A stretch of DNA of 64,000 bases from Mucilaginibacter ginkgonis (GTDB taxonomy: Bacteria; Bacteroidota; Bacteroidia; Sphingobacteriales; Sphingobacteriaceae), in NCBI RefSeq assembly GCF_009754905.2, contig NZ_CP066775.1, positions 3,348,001 through 3,412,000 on the forward strand, written 5' to 3'. The stretch's first letter is position 1. The number at the start of each line of letters is the position of its first letter. A program made the translations under genes and the position numbers. This document shows positions 1-9,274 of the stretch, piece after piece. A model generated the notes under the pieces. That model did not search any database and was not told the origin of the DNA. It worked only from the letters and a program-made list of their open reading frames with translations.

Positions 1-900
1 TCTCCGCTTGCGCGTAAGATCGCAAAGGATAAAGGCATTAACTTAAATGATGTTAAAGGCAGCGCAGAGAATGGCCGAATTGTAAAAAAAGATGTAGAAG
101 AGTTCACACCATCTACCGAAACCATAAATAAACAGCACGCAGAAGAAGCACAGAAACAAGAAGCTGCCCCTGCGAAAGAAGCTAAAGCGCCGATAAGTTT
201 ACCAACCGTTTTAGGCGAAGAGAAATTTACCGAGAAGCCGGTTACGCAAATGCGTAAAACCATTGGTAAGCGTTTATCAGAAAGCTTGTTTACGGCTCCG
301 CACTTCTATGTGACTATGTCTATCGATATGGACGCGGCTATTGCGGCACGTGGCAAAATAAACGAGGTTGCTCCTGTTAAAATATCATTTAACGATTTTG
401 TAGTTAAGGCTTGCGCGGTTGCATTGAAACAACATCCGGCAATTAACTCATCCTGGTTAGGAGATAAGATCCGTTTTAATGAGCATGTAAACATTGGCGT
501 TGCCGTAGCTGTGGACGAAGGCCTATTGGTACCTGTTATCAAATTTGCGGATGGTAAAACTTTGAGCCACCTTTCTGTTGAGGTAAAAGAGTTTGCGCAG
601 AAGGCTAAAGGCAAAAAACTGCAGCCTGCCGAGATGGAAGGCTCAACCTTTACCATATCAAACTTGGGTATGTTCGGTGTTGACGAATTTACTGCCATCA
701 TTAACACGCCTAACGCTTGTATCCTGGCGGTAAGCGGTATACAGCAGATACCGGTTGTTAAGAATGGCGCGGTTGTTCCGGGTAATGTCATGAAAGTAAC
801 GCTAAGTTCGGACCACCGCGTGGTTGACGGCGCTACTGCTGCACAATTCCTGCAAACCCTTAAAAATCTGTTAGAAGAGCCGGTAAGGTTGCTTATATAA
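1..900 (+). CDS. Dihydrolipoyllysine acetyltransferase (E2) of pyruvate dehydrogenase, 3' part
   Basis: The reading frame is open from the first base, so the 5' end with the lipoyl domain(s) lies outside the window. The first ~38 codons encode a peripheral subunit-binding domain (SPLARKIA..., ...GRIVKKDVEEF), which docks E1/E3. An Ala/Glu/Lys-rich linker follows, then the 2-oxoacid dehydrogenase catalytic domain starting near base 240. The catalytic signature DHRVVDG is at 811-831, with the active-site His at 814-816 and Asp at 826-828. E2 transfers the acetyl group from lipoamide to CoA in the cytoplasm. Pyruvate rather than oxoglutarate specificity is inferred from overall resemblance and is less certain than the E2 assignment. 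A strong terminator follows. Confidence 0.9.
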   Translation, partial: SPLARKIAKDKGINLNDVKGSAENGRIVKKDVEEFTPSTETINKQHAEEAQKQEAAPAKEAKAPISLPTVLGEEKFTEKPVTQMRKTIGKRLSESLFTAPHFYVTMSIDMDAAIAARGKINEVAPVKISFNDFVVKACAVALKQHPAINSSWLGDKIRFNEHVNIGVAVAVDEGLLVPVIKFADGKTLSHLSVEVKEFAQKAKGKKLQPAEMEGSTFTISNLGMFGVDEFTAIINTPNACILAVSGIQQIPVVKNGAVVPGNVMKVTLSSDHRVVDGATAAQFLQTLKNLLEEPVRLLI

Positions 901-922
901 GCTGAACCGCTTAAAATATCAG

Positions 923-952
923 AGCCCCGTCCAAATAGACGGGGCTTTTTTA
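923..952 (+). terminator. Rho-independent terminator after the E2 gene
   Basis: A perfect 9-bp stem (AGCCCCGTC at 923-931, GACGGGGCT at 938-946) with a 6-nt loop runs into TTTTTT. It sits 22 bp after the E2 stop codon. Confidence 0.9.
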
Positions 953-1053
953 TTGCCGGATATTTCTTGATTGAGGCATCGCATACGCAATCCATTGGCA
1001 AAAGTTACAGCCGATTTTCATAAACCACCGAAAAAAATTATTTTACGCTGTAA

Positions 1054-1623
1054 ATGAGTTGGTTTGGCAAAAGATCGAAACCTACCGAGGTAAGTGACGA
1101 AGTGTTGCTGGAGCATTTCCGGCAAAGCGGCGACCTTATTTACCTGGGTGATCTTTTTGAAAAATACATGCCGCTTGTATTTGGTGTGTGCCTTAAATAC
1201 CTGGGCGACGAAGAGGTGAGTAAAGACGCGGTAATGCAGATCTTTGAAGGACTTACCATTAAGGTAAATAAGTTCGAGATCAAAAATTTTAAGAGCTGGC
1301 TTTACGTATTTACCCGTAACCATTGCCTAATGCAGATAAGGGCGGGTTACAGGTTTAAGTTCGAAAATTTGGACGACGTTATGGAATCTGCCTTTGAAAA
1401 GCATCTTGAAGATGGCGATAAGGAAGGTTACTTTATGAGTTTAGACAAGTGCATGGCCAAGCTAAATGAGCAGCAGCAGCAATGTGTAAGCTTGTTTTAT
1501 TTAAAAGAGAAAACCTATAAACAGGTTGCAGAAAATACGGGCTTTAGCATGAATGAGGTTAAAAGCTTTATTCAAAATGGTAAGCGCAACCTAAAAATTT
1601 GCATGGAGAACAACGGTGGTTAA
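1054..1623 (+). CDS. RNA polymerase sigma factor, ECF (sigma-70) family
   Basis: This 189-residue protein has the two-domain ECF layout. A region-2-like helical part (about residues 8-80, with LGDLFEKYMPLVFGVCLKYL) is followed by a region-4 helix-turn-helix (about 135-182, with QQQCVSLFYLKEKTYKQVA and NEVKSFIQNGKRNLK). It would direct RNA polymerase to a small regulon. The next gene overlaps it by 8 bp, implying translational coupling to a membrane partner that probably controls it. No Shine-Dalgarno or TAnnTTTG box is evident upstream, and what it responds to cannot be read from the sequence. Confidence 0.88.
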   Translation: MSWFGKRSKPTEVSDEVLLEHFRQSGDLIYLGDLFEKYMPLVFGVCLKYLGDEEVSKDAVMQIFEGLTIKVNKFEIKNFKSWLYVFTRNHCLMQIRAGYRFKFENLDDVMESAFEKHLEDGDKEGYFMSLDKCMAKLNEQQQQCVSLFYLKEKTYKQVAENTGFSMNEVKSFIQNGKRNLKICMENNGG

Positions 1624-3457
1624 CGGCAGTAACGACATATTAACTATAGAGCAGTACCTGCGTGGCGAACTGGACGCGCATGCCATGCACCTATTTGAGC
1701 GTGCTACGCTGAATGACCCCTTTTTGGCGGATGCTGTTGAAGGCTACTCAGCGTGCGAGAGCCAATTAGAGAACCTTGATGTACTTAAGCAAAGGTTGAA
1801 GATCAGGATAGGGTTTGATGAAGAAGAAAAGCGGCCATTTAATTTGCGCCTGCTTATCATCGCTACTATAGCGGTAATAGGTTTTGCCTTAGTAGCTGCA
1901 TGGTGGATACTGGTCGGCGTTCCGCAACACAAAAAAGCAGAAATTCCGCCTGTGATACAAGGTCCCGCTGTTATGAGCGTTGTGCCGGTCGATACGATTA
2001 AAAAAGATACGGTCAGAAAGGTTGATGTCAGCCTGCATACGCTCGATTCACTCAGGCGTGACTCTGCCGAAAAAAAAAAGGATACGTTAAATAAACAATC
2101 ACAACCTGCCCGCAAAGCAGACCCGACCGCCGGCAGCGTACATCCATCCACGGTCATCGCCGATTTAAACAGGATGCCTTATGCTTTGCGAAAAAGGATG
2201 TCGGCCGGGCAGGCAACTCAACCCAGCACGCAGTCCTTATCTGCAGAAAAGCCATCGACAGACAAAATAGCTGTAACCAGGTCACTCACACTAAAGCCTG
2301 CTACAATAACAACTGCGGCGCTTGTCAATACACCGGCCACGAAAGTTGCAAATAAGCAGGCAGCTAATACAGCAAAAAATATCCCGGGCACAGCACTCAA
2401 TAGCGCTGCTACGAAACCAATTACGGTGTCGCCTCCTGTGCTAAAGGAGCAGAAACCTGTAGTGATCGAGTCGAAAAAAAAGCCTACTGCCATGCAGCAG
2501 CTGATACAAAAACATAACGAAACAACAGTGATCATTCCGCCGGCGAGCGATGTGGTGGTGTCTACGGTCAGCGTGCAAAAATCAGCCCCACCAGCGCAGG
2601 TCATTACGAAAGTTCCTGCGGGTATTGCCAAGCCGGACTCAGCACTGGTCGCGCAAAAGAATTTAAACTCCAGGAAAGCCGCAACGGGTGGCCCGGTTCA
2701 ACCAAAAGTTGTCAACGGATCAGCAGGTGCTAACATGCGTGGCCGCGATATTTCGTCATTAAACAGCGAACCAACGCCTGTTAAAGACCGCTTTGATGAT
2801 ATCCCTTTTACAACCTCGTCAACGTTAAAGGATAAGATGAACCCTGCAGACAGTGCCATACTTGAGGCTAACAGAAAAGCCGCTGCCGCACGGAAGGCAA
2901 AACGTACAGGCCCACCTATTTTACTTCAAGGCAGAGTGGTGTCTATACTAACGGGACAACCTGTTGCCAAGGTGGTAATGTGGAACAAAACCGAAGACAT
3001 TCAGCACCGTTTAGAGGCCGATGGCGAATTCGACATCGTAGCGCATAAAGATGATGAACTATACGTTGGCCGCAGTGGTTATAAAACACAAAAAGTGCGC
3101 GTTAAAAGCCGTAAACGTTTCGATATCATTTTAGAAGAAAAAAACTCTTCTTTATACGATGGTTATATACATGGCTTAAATTTCACACCATTTGATGACA
3201 GTGCTCATCCGGCTATAGGTTGGGATAAATTGTCAAACTATCAAAAGATCAAATCGGCCGACGGCAAGACAGGTACCGTTAAAGTGAAGTTTACCGTCAA
3301 TCGTGATAATTCTTTGTCTGACATCAAGGTAGAAGATAGTGTTAGCGCGCTGGCCGATACGCAAGCCGTCCATGTAATACGCGACCAGCTGAAGTGGGTA
3401 CACAACACTAATAATCAGCCCGAAACGATAACAGTAAAGTTCAAGGTAACGCCTTAG
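1616..3457 (+). CDS. Membrane protein with anti-sigma-like N-terminus, carboxypeptidase-like regulatory domain and TonB-like C-terminus
   Basis: The start is GTG at 1616, overlapping the sigma gene; the next in-frame ATG falls inside the N-terminal domain. Residues ~8-45 (YLRGELDAHAMHLFERATL, DPFLADAVEG) match the N-terminal pattern of anti-sigma proteins. One transmembrane helix spans about 78-101. A long Ala/Pro/Thr/Lys-rich region (about 105-430), typical of a periplasm-spanning linker, follows. A carboxypeptidase-D-like beta-sandwich (about 432-507, LLQGRVVSILTGQPVAK) and a TonB_C-like domain (about 533-613, GTVKVKFTVNRDNSLSDIKV) end the protein. The likely role is to hold or release the sigma factor and reach toward the outer membrane. 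The domain order is seen; the function is inferred. Confidence 0.8.
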   Translation: MVNGSNDILTIEQYLRGELDAHAMHLFERATLNDPFLADAVEGYSACESQLENLDVLKQRLKIRIGFDEEEKRPFNLRLLIIATIAVIGFALVAAWWILVGVPQHKKAEIPPVIQGPAVMSVVPVDTIKKDTVRKVDVSLHTLDSLRRDSAEKKKDTLNKQSQPARKADPTAGSVHPSTVIADLNRMPYALRKRMSAGQATQPSTQSLSAEKPSTDKIAVTRSLTLKPATITTAALVNTPATKVANKQAANTAKNIPGTALNSAATKPITVSPPVLKEQKPVVIESKKKPTAMQQLIQKHNETTVIIPPASDVVVSTVSVQKSAPPAQVITKVPAGIAKPDSALVAQKNLNSRKAATGGPVQPKVVNGSAGANMRGRDISSLNSEPTPVKDRFDDIPFTTSSTLKDKMNPADSAILEANRKAAAARKAKRTGPPILLQGRVVSILTGQPVAKVVMWNKTEDIQHRLEADGEFDIVAHKDDELYVGRSGYKTQKVRVKSRKRFDIILEEKNSSLYDGYIHGLNFTPFDDSAHPAIGWDKLSNYQKIKSADGKTGTVKVKFTVNRDNSLSDIKVEDSVSALADTQAVHVIRDQLKWVHNTNNQPETITVKFKVTP

Positions 3458-3509
3458 TTGTTATACTGTCACCGTTGTTGTATAATTACCTGACCAAATA
3501 AACACCCGA

Positions 3510-5288
3510 ATGCGCAAGTTATTCATTCTCCTTATGCTGGCAATCGTCGTTGCCTCGTGCAAGCATCCCGCTAAGATCAACCTGTCATCTAACAATAAAG
3601 AGCTGGCAAAGCTATTTGATGAGTATTATGAAGACCGGTTAAAGTTATATCCTTTAGAAGCTACTGCCGCCGGAGATAACCGCTATAACGATCAATTGCC
3701 CAATGACGGATCCGCTGCGTTTATCCAAAAAGCCAAAAGATTTTATAGCAACTACCTGGAAAGGATAAAACTTTATAAACGCGACGATCTGAATGACGGT
3801 GATAAACTGTCGTATGATATTTTTCTGTACCAGATGAATATTAACCTTGATGGTTTTAAGCACCATTTTGAATATATGCCTTTTAACCAGTTCTATGCAC
3901 TGCCAATAACCATCGGACAGTTTGGTTCAGGCACAGGTGCGCAGCCATTCAAGACCGTTAAGGATTATGATAACTGGCTTAAGCGTTTAGCCGCATTTAA
4001 AAATTGGGCCGATACCGCGAAAGCTAATTTCGATAAAGGTGTTAAAGCCGGCGATGTGCTGCCTAAAAGCCTGGTAGTAAAAATGATCCCGCAGATGGAA
4101 GCGATGGTTGTTGCCGCGCCCGAGAAAAGTTTATTTTACGGGCCGATAGATTCACTCCCGAAGTCTTTTTCTGACGATGACAAAAAACGTTTGACCAGCG
4201 CCTATAAAAGCGCGATCACCAGCATCGTTATTCCCACATACAAAGGACTTGCGGCTTATCTAAAAAGCACTTACCTGCCACATGCAAGATCAACTTCTGG
4301 TTATGGGTCAATTGCCGATGGGCCGGCAATGTACCGATACCTGGTAAGGCAACAGACTACAACTGAGAAGACTCCGGATAGCATTTACCAATTAGGTTTG
4401 AGCGAGGTTGCGCGCATCCGCGGAAAGATGGACAGCATCAAAAACGCCGTTGGTTTTAAGGGCGACCTCAAGGCATTCTTCGAATACATGAAGACAGATA
4501 AGAAATTTATGCCTTACACTACGCCAGGCCAGGTATTAGCTGCTTTTGAAAATATCCACAAGCGCATGGAGCCTAATCTAAAGAAGATGTTCAACCATGT
4601 GCCAAAAACGCCTTTTGAGATCAGGCAGACAGAGGCATTCCGTGCCGCTTCCGCCAGTGCAGAGTATAACCAGGGGAGCGCGGATGGCAGCAGGCCGGGG
4701 ATTTTCTATGTGCCGATTTTAGACGCGACAAAGTTCAATACTACATCGGGTATGGAGTCGCTGTTTTTGCATGAAGCCATTCCGGGCCATCACTATCAAA
4801 TATCACTTACACAAGAAAATACATCGCTGCCTAAGTTCCGCCGTTTTGGGTTTGACAATGCCTATGTAGAAGGCTGGGCGTTGTATTGCGAGTCTTTAGG
4901 AAAAGAGCTGGGTTTGTACACAGATCCGTATCAGTACATGGGCGCGCTTGGCGACGAGATTCACCGCGCTATACGTTTAGTGGTAGACGTTGCTATCCAT
5001 ACCAAAGGCATGACCCGTGAGCAAGCCATTAAATATATGATGGATAATGAAGCCATAAGCGAACAAGGCGCTACTGCCGAAATAGAGCGCTACATGGTTA
5101 TACCCGGCCAGGCACTAGGCTATAAGATCGGGGCATTAAAGATCCGCGAGCTGCGCAACAGGGCAGAAACCCAACTGGGCAAAAAGTTTAACCTTGCAGA
5201 GTTTCATAACCAGATATTAAAAGACGGGTCTATGCCTTTAGCAGTACTGGACGCCAAGATGAACGACTGGATCAAAACGCAGAAGTAA
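3510..5288 (+). CDS. DUF885 family lipoprotein, putative zinc-dependent peptidase
   Basis: The N-terminus is a lipoprotein signal with a lipobox ending VASC at residues 14-17, so the mature protein is membrane anchored. The 592-residue length and the motif HEAIPGHHYQ (residues 421-430) define the DUF885 family, whose members carry an HExxxGH metal-binding site. A second conserved stretch, YVEGWALYCESLGKELG, follows and probably supplies the third zinc ligand. The physiological substrate is unknown; family members are generally treated as peptidases. It is preceded by only 52 bp after the TonB-like gene and may be read from the same transcript. Confidence 0.88.
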   Translation: MRKLFILLMLAIVVASCKHPAKINLSSNNKELAKLFDEYYEDRLKLYPLEATAAGDNRYNDQLPNDGSAAFIQKAKRFYSNYLERIKLYKRDDLNDGDKLSYDIFLYQMNINLDGFKHHFEYMPFNQFYALPITIGQFGSGTGAQPFKTVKDYDNWLKRLAAFKNWADTAKANFDKGVKAGDVLPKSLVVKMIPQMEAMVVAAPEKSLFYGPIDSLPKSFSDDDKKRLTSAYKSAITSIVIPTYKGLAAYLKSTYLPHARSTSGYGSIADGPAMYRYLVRQQTTTEKTPDSIYQLGLSEVARIRGKMDSIKNAVGFKGDLKAFFEYMKTDKKFMPYTTPGQVLAAFENIHKRMEPNLKKMFNHVPKTPFEIRQTEAFRAASASAEYNQGSADGSRPGIFYVPILDATKFNTTSGMESLFLHEAIPGHHYQISLTQENTSLPKFRRFGFDNAYVEGWALYCESLGKELGLYTDPYQYMGALGDEIHRAIRLVVDVAIHTKGMTREQAIKYMMDNEAISEQGATAEIERYMVIPGQALGYKIGALKIRELRNRAETQLGKKFNLAEFHNQILKDGSMPLAVLDAKMNDWIKTQK

Positions 5289-5388
5289 GTTGCTTTAAGT
5301 GTAACAAATGTGCCACTCGATAGCGGGCTGCATTTGTTATTAAATGTTAAAACTGCGTTTTATTCATGCGTAGTTCACTTAACATTCA

Positions 5389-5396
5389 TATTTTTG
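5389..5396 (+). promoter_or_regulatory. Possible Bacteroidota-type -7 box
   Basis: TATTTTTG matches TAnnTTTG exactly and lies 45 bp upstream of the lipoprotein start at 5442. No matching TTTG -33 element is visible, so this is tentative. Confidence 0.45.
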
Positions 5397-5441
5397 CAAA
5401 TCAATGGTTTTTGCCATCATAAGGCCGGCCATACTTACGTA

Positions 5442-6011
5442 ATGAATAGATTTTTACTTGTTTTCATATTCCTTGCCTCGGCAGCCATTTTTCAGAGTTG
5501 CACCAAAACAACTGTTACGGCAACAGTTGGTAATCCAAACATAAAGCTTCAGGCAGTAATTGATGGTGTAACTTGGGCACCAACGGATACTATTAGCACT
5601 ACTGTCGCCTTTAGCGCCGCGGCAAAAACCAAAGTGTTCAACTGCGTTGCCACAGTTGCTCAAAAGCGCGTGAACCTGGCTGTACGCATCAACAATAATT
5701 CTAACACACCGGGTTTTAATATTGGCACTTATACGGTTGATAACACATCTAACGTAGTAACACAATTATTTTTGCAGCAAAAGGATGCAAGCGGCAACTA
5801 CGCTTTTATACAACGCGGTAACGTAAGCCCCGGCGACGGTACCATAGTAGTTACTGCTGTTGACTCTGTAGCGAAAGTAATTACCGGCACCTTTAATTTT
5901 GTGACCAGGAAGGTTAACACAGATGCCAGCGGCAATATTACTTCGGTAGATGTATCTAACGTGGCCAGCGGTGTGTTTAACAAATTGCCTTATACCTACA
6001 CCAGCAACTAA
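5442..6011 (+). CDS. Small secreted lipoprotein of unknown function (DUF6252-like)
   Basis: The ATG at 5442 is chosen because it gives a clean lipoprotein signal (MNRFLLVFIFLASAAIFQSC, cysteine at residue 20). An open frame extends upstream to 5310 but encodes nothing signal-like. The mature ~170 residues are rich in beta-strand residues (Thr/Val/Asn), with a phrase LQAVIDGVTWAP like that in Bacteroidota DUF6252 proteins. The stop codon shares one base with a possible ATG of the next gene (TAATG at 6009-6013), and the next product is an outer-membrane beta-barrel. The two may act together at the outer membrane; the function is not known. Confidence 0.7.
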   Translation: MNRFLLVFIFLASAAIFQSCTKTTVTATVGNPNIKLQAVIDGVTWAPTDTISTTVAFSAAAKTKVFNCVATVAQKRVNLAVRINNNSNTPGFNIGTYTVDNTSNVVTQLFLQQKDASGNYAFIQRGNVSPGDGTIVVTAVDSVAKVITGTFNFVTRKVNTDASGNITSVDVSNVASGVFNKLPYTYTSN

Positions 6012-6040
6012 TGCTATTCAATTCTCAACTCCGCTTACGC

Positions 6041-6805
6041 ATGAAGTTTACCCATATATTATTCTCTATTGCTGTGTTAACAGGTGCTAATGCCATGGCG
6101 CAAACTACAACCCCGCCGCCCGCTAAAGCAAAAGAGGTAAAAGAATATGTACATAGTTATATAGGTTTGTTTGGCGGGCTGTCTTCGCCGCTTGGCGATT
6201 TTAAGTCGACTGATTACAACAATAATAAATCAGGTTATGCCAAAAGGGGAATCAACTTTGGTCTTGACGGAGCTGTGTATTTCTATAAAAATCTGGCCAT
6301 TGGCGCCACCGTTTCTTATCAGGATCAGGGCCAGTTTAGCCAGGATGATGCTACCAACATTTCTACAGGTTATGCAGTATCCTACAAAGCTGACGGCGCT
6401 ACAGGCAGTATAACAGGCCGCTACCAAAGCTATGCGTTTTTGATAGGTCCACAATATTCTATCCCGGTTTGGAAAGGTTTTGTTGTTGACTTACGCGCAT
6501 TTGGCGGAGCGCTGACAACCACTACTACTCCAGAAATTACCATGCAGTTGAACGGTGCACCTGCACAGACAGCAGCTTTTTATCAAAGAAGCGCTAAAGG
6601 CAGTTCACTGGCTTACGGGGGCAGCGCAGCAATTCGTTATCGTGTTGACGATACCTTTAGCTTTGTGTTAAAAGGCAATTACCTGCAATCTGAAGGGCCG
6701 CATGTTAACAGCGATGCCATAAATAACCCCGCAGCAGCCCGGTACGTAACGCGACAGCCTTACAATGCATTCCAAACCACGTTAGGGATCGATTTCTCTT
6801 TCTAG
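6041..6805 (+). CDS. Outer-membrane beta-barrel protein
   Basis: Start at 6041 gives a signal peptide (MKFTHILFSIAVLTGANAMAQ) with cleavage after AMA. An ATG at 6011 overlaps the previous stop (TAATG) and would add 10 residues, but the signal peptide favours 6041. The mature protein alternates aromatic/hydrophobic and Gly-rich strands (YIGLFGGLSSPLGDF, SLAYGGSAAIRYRVD) and ends in ...TTLGIDFSF, a C-terminal phenylalanine strand typical of beta-barrels inserted by BamA. It resembles small 8-10-stranded barrels of the porin/OmpA-like fold. The ligand is unknown. Confidence 0.78.
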   Translation: MKFTHILFSIAVLTGANAMAQTTTPPPAKAKEVKEYVHSYIGLFGGLSSPLGDFKSTDYNNNKSGYAKRGINFGLDGAVYFYKNLAIGATVSYQDQGQFSQDDATNISTGYAVSYKADGATGSITGRYQSYAFLIGPQYSIPVWKGFVVDLRAFGGALTTTTTPEITMQLNGAPAQTAAFYQRSAKGSSLAYGGSAAIRYRVDDTFSFVLKGNYLQSEGPHVNSDAINNPAAARYVTRQPYNAFQTTLGIDFSF

Positions 6806-6808
6806 CGC

Positions 6809-7520
6809 TTACTGCTTTCTTTTATCAAAGTAGCCAAAAACCTTTTGCAGCAGCGGCGTTGTTCGCGCCGACAGGTTCTGCCTGATGTTTAGTTCTTCCA
6901 ACGCTATTTCGTAAAACAAGCCGTCGATACATCTTGCAGTTACGTAGTCATCAAGATCGGGGTTAATCTTGTTGAAGGTAAACGGTATACGGTTGTATTG
7001 GGTTGCTAATTGGCCGTAAATGTTTGCCGCGCCCGCGGTAGAAAGACTGGTATGGATTACAGGTTTAAATTTAGCTGTCAAAGCTATTGTAGTTGCCCGC
7101 CTGAAATACTGCGTAGCAGCGTCTTTGTTGCCGGTCAAAATATTTAAAGCATCCTGAATGGTCATTTGCTTAATGGCATCAATGAATATTGGCTTGGCTT
7201 GCGCGGCGGCACTTTCGGCAGCACGGTTTAAAGAGAGTATGGCATTATCGCATAACTTGCCAAAGCCAAGCCGGCGCAATGTGGCTTCTGCTTTTTGGGC
7301 TTCCGGCGGAAGCAGGATCTTTACCGCGGCATTCGCAAAAAAAACCGTCAACAGCGGATAGCTGATCAGAACTTTTAACGGTTCCCTGCTGTAGCGCCTG
7401 CTTTAAGCCTGCAACTATTTCTGTATTGCCGGGGATGGATAGCTGCGCGAATGTTTTGGTAAATGGTTTGCAGATGGCTAGTATCAGGTAAACTGCGAGA
7501 CAACGCGTTGTATGCTTCAT
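6809..7520 (-). pseudogene. DUF4197 family protein, frameshifted in an A8/T8 run
   Basis: Two overlapping minus-strand frames together make one DUF4197 protein. The N-terminal part begins at 7520 with a signal peptide (MKHTTRCLAVYLILAICKP) and runs to SAVDGFF. The C-terminal part resumes with FFANAAVKILLPPEAQKAE and ends ...LLQKVFGYFDKRKQ at 6809. The join lies at eight consecutive A on the plus strand (7337-7344); seven would restore VDGFFANAAVKI, the usual family sequence. As written, the first frame ends at 7245. The change could be a real loss, a phase-variable or slippage site, or a sequencing error in a homopolymer. DUF4197 has no established function. Confidence 0.82.
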
Positions 7521-7562
7521 AGTAAACAAAACGCATTTACTATCCCTTGGTTTAACAGCCGC

Positions 7563-8576
7563 TTAAAATATTTGAATAAGCGCGTAAACCAACCCCGCTA
7601 CCAAAGCCGAAATAGGAATGGTAATGATCCATGCCCATATGAGGTTGATGGTAACACCCCAGCGCACGGCAGAAGCTCTTTTGGTTAAGCCCACGCCAAT
7701 GATTGAACCGGTGATGGTGTGTGTGGTTGATACCGGGATACCGAACCTCTCGGTTATAAAAAGTGTGATGGCGCCTGCGGTCTCGGCACTTACACCTTCC
7801 AGCGGAGTAACTTTTGTAATTTTGGTGCCCATTGTCTTTACGATCTTCCAACCGCCGGACATGGTGCCTAAGGCGATTGCTGAGTAGCAGGCAAGTGGTA
7901 TCCACTCGGGCATAGCAGCGCCACTGCCAATTACTTTTTGAGACACCAGCGCCACGTAAATGATACCCATTACCTTTTGCGCGTCATTGGTGCCATGGGC
8001 AAAACTCAACGCACCTGAAGAAACCAGCTGCAATCTTTTAAACCAGCGTTCGGCTGTTACAGGCCTTGCATGTTTACAGATATGCAATATGATAATATTA
8101 ATGACAACGCCTATCAGCAAGCCAATGATCGGTGCCAGGAATATAAAAGCGATGATCACCAAAATGGGCTTTAAATCGACCGCCGCAAGCGGGTTACCGT
8201 GCATATACAGCGCATGTGTCATACCTGCGCCGGCAAAGCCCCCTATTAGCGTATGTGATGAACTTGACGGTATACCAAACCACCACGTAATTAAATTCCA
8301 GGTAATAGCCGCGATAAGTCCGGCTAAAATTACATGCATGGTTATGTAATGTTCTACCACCGTTTTGGCTATCGTGTTAGCAACCTTATGGTCCTTTACT
8401 AAGAAGAAAGCCAGGAAATTAAACGCGGCTGCCCATAACACGGCCTGGAATGGCGTGAGCACCTTGGTAGATACGATAGTGGCAATAGAATTCGCCGCGT
8501 CATGAAAACCATTGATGAAATCAAATATGAGCGCCAGACAAATAACGGCAACAAGAAGCGTAGTAACCTGGGCCAT
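7563..8576 (-). CDS. Inorganic phosphate transporter, PiT family
   Basis: This 337-residue polytopic inner-membrane protein carries both inverted PiT signature repeats: FINGFHDAANSIATIVSTK near the N-terminus and FAHGTNDAQKVMG near the middle. It imports phosphate (as metal-phosphate or with a cation). The length is that of the compact bacterial PiT group that pairs with DUF47 proteins, and a DUF47 gene ends 1 bp upstream, so the two are co-transcribed and probably work together. Confidence 0.95.
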   Translation of the reverse strand: MAQVTTLLVAVICLALIFDFINGFHDAANSIATIVSTKVLTPFQAVLWAAAFNFLAFFLVKDHKVANTIAKTVVEHYITMHVILAGLIAAITWNLITWWFGIPSSSSHTLIGGFAGAGMTHALYMHGNPLAAVDLKPILVIIAFIFLAPIIGLLIGVVINIIILHICKHARPVTAERWFKRLQLVSSGALSFAHGTNDAQKVMGIIYVALVSQKVIGSGAAMPEWIPLACYSAIALGTMSGGWKIVKTMGTKITKVTPLEGVSAETAGAITLFITERFGIPVSTTHTITGSIIGVGLTKRASAVRWGVTINLIWAWIITIPISALVAGLVYALIQIF

Positions 8577-8577
8577 C

Positions 8578-9228
8578 TTACGCGTTTTTAACCAAAATAG
8601 ATTCCATCACGTTTGCCGCGTCCTCGCACATGTCTGTAGCAGTTTCCAATGCAGATAAGATCTCTTTATGCTTGATCACTTTAAGCGCGTCTTTCTCATA
8701 CAGGAAAAGATCGGCAACAGCACGGTCAAAAATATAATCGGCCTGGTTTTCTACGCTATTGATGCGGATGCATGAATCAGCAATAGCCCTAACATTTTTA
8801 AGGTCTTTTAATTCGCGGATAGCTTTTTCCAAGTCATTAACCGCTTGCAAAACAAGGTCAGACAGCTTAAGCATTGGGTCTGATAATTCTTCTACCCGGT
8901 AAAGCAGCATACGGTTTGCAGATCCTTGTATATTGTCTGCCACATCATCAACCGCGGACGCAAGAGCGTGTATATCTTCGCGGTCAAAAGGAGTAATAAA
9001 GTTCTTTCCCAACTCCAGGTAGATCTGGTGGGTTATTTCATCACCTTTGTGTTCCAGTTTATCTATTTGCTTGAATAACTCCTCGCGCGTTGCCAGGTTA
9101 TTGGAATTGACAGCTTCTACCAAAACGGTAGCCATTGTTACAACGTTATTTGCAGCCTGCTCAAATAATGGAAAGAATATTTTTTGATCTTTTGGTACAA
9201 AGTACTGGAATATGCTGTTCAAAGACAT
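8578..9228 (-). CDS. DUF47 family PhoU-like protein, Pit accessory
   Basis: This 216-residue, almost wholly helical protein has the PhoU/DUF47 layout (FFPLFEQAANNVVTMATVL, KLEHKGDEITHQIYLELGKNFITPFDREDIHALA). The acidic and Asp-rich positions in the FDREDIHALASAVDDVAD stretch are those that bind metal in PhoU-type proteins. Its gene abuts the PiT transporter, the usual arrangement, where it is thought to gate phosphate uptake. It is cytoplasmic. Confidence 0.93.
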   Translation of the reverse strand: MSLNSIFQYFVPKDQKIFFPLFEQAANNVVTMATVLVEAVNSNNLATREELFKQIDKLEHKGDEITHQIYLELGKNFITPFDREDIHALASAVDDVADNIQGSANRMLLYRVEELSDPMLKLSDLVLQAVNDLEKAIRELKDLKNVRAIADSCIRINSVENQADYIFDRAVADLFLYEKDALKVIKHKEILSALETATDMCEDAANVMESILVKNA

Positions 9229-9274
9229 TGTAATTCAATTTGTTCAAAGGTACGCCAACAATGTTAATTTAATG

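Noticed and set aside
5310..5441. Upstream extension of the small lipoprotein gene
   Set aside because: The added 44 residues have no signal-peptide logic, contain the likely promoter box, and would bury the lipoprotein signal.
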